Of a stretch of 64,000 nt of DNA, positions 59,913 to 64,000 are shown piece by piece (within the stretch, counting starts at the first letter, position 1; each line of letters opens with the position of its first letter). This stretch comes from UBA4416 sp038327195 (lineage in GTDB: Bacteria; Bacteroidota; Bacteroidia; B-17B0; Aurantibacillaceae): NCBI GenBank assembly GCA_038327195.1, contig JBBQKU010000007.1, positions 62,001 through 126,000 on the forward strand, read 5' to 3'. The position numbers were made by a program, and so were the translations under genes. The notes beneath the pieces are model-generated. The model had not been told where the DNA came from and did not search any database. It saw nothing but the letters and a program-made list of their open reading frames with translations.

Positions 59913-60605
59913 ATGATGCAACACGATGAAACCCATTTAAAAAGTTCTGAATTTATTACTGATATCGTAATAGGTATGAGTGATGGATTAACTGTTCCTT
60001 TTGCATTAGCAGCAGGTTTGAGTGGAGCCGTGCATGATAATGGAATTATTATTACAGCAGGTATCGCTGAAATTGTAGCAGGCAGTATCGCTATGGGACT
60101 TGGTGGTTATTTAGCTGGTAAAACAGAACAAGAGCATTACGACAGCGAACTAAAAAAAGAGTATGATGAAGTAGAACGAATTCCTGAAAAAGAAATTCAT
60201 GAGGTTAAAGAAGTTTTTGCTGAATACGGCTTAAGCGATGAGCATCAAGAACTTATTGCACGCTCTCTTTCTAAGGATAAAGATAAATGGGTTGATTTTA
60301 TGATGAAGTTTGAGTTAGGTTTGGAAAAACCACACCCAAATAGGGCCAAACACAGCGCTTTAACAATAGGTATTTCATATATGATAGGTGGTTTAATTCC
60401 ATTAACTGGTTACTTATTTTCGTCAACCCCACAAGATGGTTTAATTATTTCAGCGATTATCACCATTTTTTGCTTATTTACATTTGGATACTTTAAAAGT
60501 CAAGTAACTGGTCAGCCAAAAATTAAGGGTGCATTAAAAGTAACGTTGATTGGTATTATAGCAGCAGCCTCAGCATTTATTATTGCTAAATTAATTTCAG
60601 ATTAA
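59913..60605 (+). CDS. VIT1/CCC1-family iron/manganese transporter
   Basis: This 230-residue protein has two paired membrane halves around a cytosolic metal-binding helical part. The first half reads DIVIGMSDGLTVPFALAAGLSG, and the second ends in membrane helices (IGISYMIGGLIPLTGYLFSS and later). The middle part is rich in Glu and Lys (EYDEVERIPEKEIHEVKEV), as in family members that bind Fe2+ or Mn2+. It probably exports or stores iron or manganese. Confidence 0.88.
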   Translation: MMQHDETHLKSSEFITDIVIGMSDGLTVPFALAAGLSGAVHDNGIIITAGIAEIVAGSIAMGLGGYLAGKTEQEHYDSELKKEYDEVERIPEKEIHEVKEVFAEYGLSDEHQELIARSLSKDKDKWVDFMMKFELGLEKPHPNRAKHSALTIGISYMIGGLIPLTGYLFSSTPQDGLIISAIITIFCLFTFGYFKSQVTGQPKIKGALKVTLIGIIAAASAFIIAKLISD

Positions 60606-60616
60606 AATAGAATACA

Positions 60617-61009
60617 TTGGCCACTTCAAATCCAACCGAAACTCGAATTGCTTCAGTCTTTAAAGATGAAAATGGTTTTCTAATCATTACCATGAAAGAT
60701 TGTGGTATTGTTGACGAATTTGATGTATTAGATTTACACATTGTGCTTCGTTATAAAACTGAAAGAAAGCCTGCAATTAAATTATTAGATGCACGTGCAA
60801 ATTGGAATATGGACAAAAAAGCAAAAATTCGAGCTAGAATGGAAGATACGATGAATACAACCATAGCGAGAGCGATTGTTGTGTCAAGTAATACGAAATT
60901 GTTATTGGTGAAATTTTTACAAAGTTTTAAAAAGCAAAATTACCCCCAAGAGATTTTTACTAATAAAGAAAAAGCTTATGAATGGCTGATAACTTTTAAA
61001 ACTGAATAA
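60617..61009 (+). CDS. Hypothetical small alpha/beta protein, possibly STAS-like
   Basis: This 130-residue protein starts at TTG 60617 (MATSNPTETR), 11 bases after the VIT1/CCC1 gene. It has an alternating alpha/beta pattern (FLIITMKD, AIKLLDARANWNMDKKAKIRA, TIARAIVVSS, KLLLVKFLQSF) resembling STAS/SpoIIAA-like proteins of Bacteroidota. No catalytic residue stands out. The exact family is uncertain. Confidence 0.55.
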   Translation: MATSNPTETRIASVFKDENGFLIITMKDCGIVDEFDVLDLHIVLRYKTERKPAIKLLDARANWNMDKKAKIRARMEDTMNTTIARAIVVSSNTKLLLVKFLQSFKKQNYPQEIFTNKEKAYEWLITFKTE

Positions 61010-61025
61010 TTTTTTAACGTTTTCG

Positions 61026-61118
61026 CGGTTTATTTCAGTTTGGGTTTTAATCTCTGTCTGCCGAAATATAACTGACAACGCTAAATGTCTTATTCTTCCT
61101 CCCAAATTGAATAAACCG
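61026..61118. repeat. Imperfect inverted repeat (19/18 bp) around a 56-bp centre
   Basis: CGGTTTATTTCAGTTTGGG at 61026-61044 and CCCAAATTGAATAAACCG at 61101-61118 are complementary with one substitution and one indel. They lie in the gap between convergent genes. The composition is a little richer in G+C than its surroundings and the outer ends (AACG on the left, CGTTTGTTATAC on the right) recall integron attC sites, but that is not proven. Confidence 0.5.
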
Positions 61119-61132
61119 TTTGTTATACCCGG

Positions 61133-61855
61133 TTATATTATTCTAAATCCTATTTTTATTCCTGCATTCAGGTTCGGGATTACTCCTTTTGCTTTTATTA
61201 AACTTTCTGTAAAAGATCCATTGCCTTCCCCAGTCAATATATTATTGGTTTCTGTGTTTGTCAAGTTCGTTTTTAATTTAATTACTCTTACACCAGCACC
61301 AATATAAAGGTCAAGGTAAATAAGTTTATTGAATATGTATGTATAACCATATTTTATGGTTATACCATTTACAAGTTTGTCAACGGAATATTTCTTTTGA
61401 AAAGTAGGTATACTGTCTATTTTGACACTATCCGCAAACGTATAATTTTGTTGCTTGTAGATATAGTCGATTAAAACGTAATTTCCAATGGTCAACTTTT
61501 TTTTGTTTAAATAATATTTTAAGCTAGTTTTTGTGATGAAACCACTCAGGTTGTCAAGCCAAGATAATTTTGGTTGTGAATAGAAATAACCACCAGCCTC
61601 AATGCACATAGAAGTATTTCTGTAAATTTTAAATTCACTCCCAAGTCTAAGTGATAACCCACTGTAAGGGTCAATTAGTGGGAGTAAAGGAACAAAAAAA
61701 CTCAATTTATTGTCAATGCCTCTTTCTTTATTTTCTTCACTTAGTTCGTAAAGAGTAGGTGCGTTTGGGTTGTGTCTTTTGATTTTTAAAGTGTCTTTCT
61801 GTCCACTAACTAGTTTTGTCGAAATAAGAAATATTATAAGAATTGTGGTCTTCAT
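61133..61855 (-). CDS. Exported outer-membrane beta-barrel-like protein
   Basis: This protein of about 240 residues starts at MKTTILIIFLIS (ATG at 61855; an ORF to 61891 overlaps the CDGSH gene). It has a signal peptide (ending LVSGQ) and alternating beta strands (SLRLGSEFKIYRNTSMCIEAGGYFY, YLDLYIGAGVRVIKLK, NLNAGIKIGFRII) with an aromatic-poor barrel end, like DUF3575-type proteins. Function unknown. It stands next to the inverted repeat at 61026-61118. Confidence 0.6.
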   Translation of the reverse strand: MKTTILIIFLISTKLVSGQKDTLKIKRHNPNAPTLYELSEENKERGIDNKLSFFVPLLPLIDPYSGLSLRLGSEFKIYRNTSMCIEAGGYFYSQPKLSWLDNLSGFITKTSLKYYLNKKKLTIGNYVLIDYIYKQQNYTFADSVKIDSIPTFQKKYSVDKLVNGITIKYGYTYIFNKLIYLDLYIGAGVRVIKLKTNLTNTETNNILTGEGNGSFTESLIKAKGVIPNLNAGIKIGFRII

Positions 61856-61868
61856 ATAATTGGCATAA

Positions 61869-62090
61869 CTATTTTTTTGGAGGCAGCGCAAATGCTATAG
61901 CTTCATGTTCAAAGTTTCCGTTGTGTGAGCCATCACAAAAAGGTTTGTTTTTAGATAAGCCACAACGGCATAATCCTAATACTTCACGTCCGCCCAAATC
62001 GTAATTAGCTCCGCTTTTGTCAACGATTTCAAAATCGCCTTCAATTTTAATTGATCCATTTGAGTTTATTGTAAGTTTTGTTTTTGACAT
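61869..62090 (-). CDS. CDGSH iron-sulfur domain protein
   Basis: This 73-residue protein has the full 2Fe-2S motif CRCGLSKNKPFCDGSH (three Cys and one His). Members move electrons or Fe-S clusters. There is no signal peptide. It stands apart from the sulfur genes, and no dyad was found upstream. Confidence 0.9.
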   Translation of the reverse strand: MSKTKLTINSNGSIKIEGDFEIVDKSGANYDLGGREVLGLCRCGLSKNKPFCDGSHNGNFEHEAIAFALPPKK

Positions 62091-62149
62091 AATATTTATT
62101 TTTTACTAAAGTAGCATAAATTTATCATAAGATAACTTTGTTATTATTC

Positions 62150-63700
62150 TTAGCCAATTTTTTTTAATGCTTTTGTCTTTATTATTTCCTGAACAGTGCG
62201 ATTTTCTATTTTACTCTCAAGCCAACTAATAATATCGAAATAAAGGAAAGCTCGTTTTTCAAATTTGTTTTTTTCTAATGGAAGCATCTGCGTTTTTAAA
62301 GAAATAAATTGTTTTTTTAAATTTCGTTCAGATGCGTTAGTAAATAGGTTCTTTAAAAAGTTTAAGATATAAGTTTGGTATTGAGTTAATTGTCCTTTCT
62401 TAAGAAAATAACGATAAGTTGATCTAATGTTTGATTCTACCAAATCTTCATTTCCTAATTCAAAATGACAAACTAATAATAAAATACGCGCGAATGAATA
62501 AATGTCTTCTCGCAACTCAATTTCTTTTTCGTTATAAATTTTATTTAACCATTTAATTGCAATTTTGTAGTTCCCACTTCCTAAATATAAACAAGCTATT
62601 TTGTAATAAAGTAACAAAATCGAATGTTTATCAAGCATTGGTATCATTTTATTTAATTCATTTTCAAGTGCTCCAACAATACGAGTTCCTGATTTAAACT
62701 CGCCCAACATAAAATGACGATTAATTTCATGCACATAAATTGCTTTAAATAAATTTAAATTTATGTTTTCAGTTAAAATTAAATTTTTGTCGCGCTTTAT
62801 CGCAATCAGTTTTTTTTGCGTTTCGGCAAACTCTTTATATTTGTATAACTTATTTTGAACAACTAATAAACTATTTAATGCCTTAATGTACATTTCAAGT
62901 TTATGACGCTTCATTTCAGGTTGTAATTCAAATAAATTTAGCCATTTAGTGGCGTATTCATAGCCTTTTGTGAAATCTTGAATGTAAAAATAATAACCAA
63001 CAAATGAATTATAGAGGTATAGTTTTTCTTGAAATGATAAATCTTTTTCGTTGTAATGAGGTAAACTGCTCTCAAAAAAATGAGTTACGTTTTCCAAACT
63101 TTTTTTACTTTTTATAAAACCAGTTTGTACATAATAAGAATTCAATTTTAAAGATAAGTTTGAAAAAATATTTATATTTTTTATACTTTCTGCTACTTGG
63201 TTAGTTGTTGTAATTAAATAATTAACCCTTTTTTCGTTTCCTGATTCTAAAGTTTTTGGAATTACCAATTTTTCTAATTCTAATATTTCTAAAAGTAGCA
63301 CAGAACGATCGTTTTCCATTGCCATTGCTTTTGCTTTATCAATCATTTTAACGCATTCTTTATATAAACATTTGTTATATAAAATTCTGGCATAATCTAT
63401 TAATTCTGTAATTTTTATATTCTCTAAGTTTGAGCTATTGCACAATTTCAAACTTTTTAAAAGTTGGTAATACAAATGTGCTTTTAAATTCGAAAACTGT
63501 TTTGGATTTAATTCTTTCTCTTTTAAAAGAATTTTTTCTTCATTATAATTTTTTTGTTTTTCAATAGCATCATAAAGTATTATAAATTTTTTATCTGAAC
63601 TATTACTTAATCGAGATGCATATAATTTAAAAAAACGCTTTTCGCCTTTAGAAAGAGTTTTAATTAAGTTAAATAATTGATCAGATTTAGCTTTAGACAT
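62150..63700 (-). CDS. Hypothetical helical-repeat protein
   Basis: This 516-residue protein is made of paired helices of TPR-like pattern and has no signal peptide. The N-terminus (LIKTLSKGEKRFFKLYASR, then FSNLKAHLYYQLLKSLKL) is like that of the protein at 2604-4013, so it is probably a distant relative. No catalytic motif is visible. It diverges from fabH, and a long palindrome lies in the shared upstream region. Confidence 0.6.
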   Translation of the reverse strand: MSKAKSDQLFNLIKTLSKGEKRFFKLYASRLSNSSDKKFIILYDAIEKQKNYNEEKILLKEKELNPKQFSNLKAHLYYQLLKSLKLCNSSNLENIKITELIDYARILYNKCLYKECVKMIDKAKAMAMENDRSVLLLEILELEKLVIPKTLESGNEKRVNYLITTTNQVAESIKNINIFSNLSLKLNSYYVQTGFIKSKKSLENVTHFFESSLPHYNEKDLSFQEKLYLYNSFVGYYFYIQDFTKGYEYATKWLNLFELQPEMKRHKLEMYIKALNSLLVVQNKLYKYKEFAETQKKLIAIKRDKNLILTENINLNLFKAIYVHEINRHFMLGEFKSGTRIVGALENELNKMIPMLDKHSILLLYYKIACLYLGSGNYKIAIKWLNKIYNEKEIELREDIYSFARILLLVCHFELGNEDLVESNIRSTYRYFLKKGQLTQYQTYILNFLKNLFTNASERNLKKQFISLKTQMLPLEKNKFEKRAFLYFDIISWLESKIENRTVQEIIKTKALKKIG

Positions 63701-63716
63701 TGTATTTAATTTAGTT

Positions 63717-63744
63717 TATATTATACTATATATAGTATAATATA
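63717..63744. promoter_or_regulatory. 28-bp perfect palindrome, A/T-rich
   Basis: A 14-bp half-site is perfectly repeated in inverse (core ATACTATA-TATAGTAT). It is 17 bases from the start of the helical-repeat gene and 90 bases from fabH. It could be an operator or form a hairpin in the RNA. Confidence 0.55.
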
Positions 63745-63821
63745 CTAAGTTAAGTATTATTTATTCTATTTAGACATCGTATAATGATTTTATTTTAGTT
63801 CTATTTTTTTATTGGTGTAAA

Positions 63822-63829
63822 TATCTTTG
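63822..63829 (+). promoter_or_regulatory. -7 element (TATCTTTG)
   Basis: A full TAnnTTTG match only 4 bases before the fabH ATG (63834), so the transcript would begin at or very near the start codon. The -33 region has TTC where TTG is expected. Confidence 0.5.
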
Positions 63830-63833
63830 TTTT

Positions 63834-64000
63834 ATGAAAATTATTCCTTCAATTACAGCAGTTGCCTCCTACGTTCCTGATTATATTTTAGGAAATAATG
63901 AACTTGAAAAAATGATGGATACGACCAACGAATGGATTATGTCTCGTTGTGGAGTTAGCGAAAGAAGAATTTTAAAAGATAAAGATAAAGCAAGCGCTTT
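63834..64000 (+). CDS. fabH: 3-oxoacyl-ACP synthase III, FabH (3' end outside window)
   Basis: The 55 visible codons begin MKIIPSITAVASYVPDYILGN and include MDTTNEWIMSRCGVSERRI, the typical N-terminus of FabH, which joins acetyl-CoA and malonyl-ACP to begin fatty-acid synthesis. The catalytic Cys, His and Asn are beyond the window. The ATG is 5 bases after a -7 element, so the mRNA may have almost no leader. Confidence 0.85.
   Translation, partial: MKIIPSITAVASYVPDYILGNNELEKMMDTTNEWIMSRCGVSERRILKDKDKASA

Noticed and set aside
62120..62145. ATAAC-TTT-GTTAT dyad before the CDGSH gene
   Set aside because: The spacer is 3 and not 4 bases and no -7 element stands at the regulon distance.
1..64000. 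tRNA, rRNA, CRISPR arrays, insertion sequences and phage genes
   Set aside because: No cloverleaf-like segments, regular spacer repeats, transposase motifs or phage proteins were recognised on reading both strands.

Overview
This AT-rich window (roughly 30% G+C by eye) comes from a member of the Bacteroidota. It carries a type IX secretion C-terminal sorting domain, SHNLRSP-type histidine kinases, a CusA-TolC fusion, and promoters of the TTG-N19-TAnnTTTG type, with little sign of Shine-Dalgarno sequences. Order and genus cannot be fixed from what is visible. No rRNA, tRNA, CRISPR array or intact insertion sequence was found.

Layout. 1-4439: end of a multi-PAS histidine kinase, two single-domain receivers and a helical-repeat protein. 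4680-8270: a small exported protein and surface-glycan genes (acyltransferase, DUF354 protein, sugar-phosphate transferase). 8274-13175 (minus): PRPP-synthase-like, AMP-phosphorylase-like and P-type ATPase genes with overlapping ends. 13283-15797 (minus): an MCE lipid transporter (mlaE-mlaF-mlaD order). 15867-25674 (minus): a sulfur block with Crp/Fnr regulator, SoxB-like hydrolase, porin, DsrE-like protein, TsdA-type dihaem cytochrome, two YeeE/YedE half-transporters, a universal stress protein, rhodanese, and a persulfide dioxygenase-rhodanese protein of CstB layout. 26242-36553 (minus): a methyltransferase, a T9SS cargo protein, and a TetR-linked RND efflux operon. 36773-38653 (plus): DEAD-box helicase and LOG protein. 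38671-45730 (minus): an eight-gene operon of thioredoxin, rhodaneses, permease, DinB, ArsF/ArsG-like and MFS genes, then ArsR, another rhodanese and CbpM/CbpA. 45864-51356 (minus): MFS, a second Crp/Fnr regulator, a split YgaP-like set, a second CstB-like protein and TauE/SafE. 51515-57495 (plus): a heavy-metal RND system. 57559-64000: a small cytochrome, an RsmH2-type methyltransferase, a receiver, VIT1/CCC1, a CDGSH protein, a helical-repeat protein and the start of fabH.

Main discovery. A 14-bp dyad, RTRAY-N4-RTYAY (seen as GTAAC-N4-GTTAC and as ATGAY-N4-RTCAT), recurs in front of transcription units across 16-51 kb. At eight sites its centre lies exactly 36.5 bp upstream of the last base of a sequence resembling the Bacteroidota -7 element TAnnTTTG, and these promoters lack a recognisable -33 TTG. 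That is the geometry of a class II (-41.5) Crp/Fnr activator. The linked units include both CstB-like genes, the thiosulfate-oxidation operon (whose last gene is a cysteine-rich Crp/Fnr protein), TauE/SafE, a YgaP-like membrane protein, the thioredoxin/rhodanese/permease operon, the CbpA chaperone operon and a T9SS protein. I read this as a sulfane-sulfur regulon: CstB-like enzymes would turn persulfides into thiosulfate, YeeE/YedE and TauE/SafE proteins would move sulfur anions, and TsdA plus the SoxB-like enzyme would act on them in the periplasm. The sites and spacing are visible in the sequence; the regulator assignment and metabolic direction are inference.
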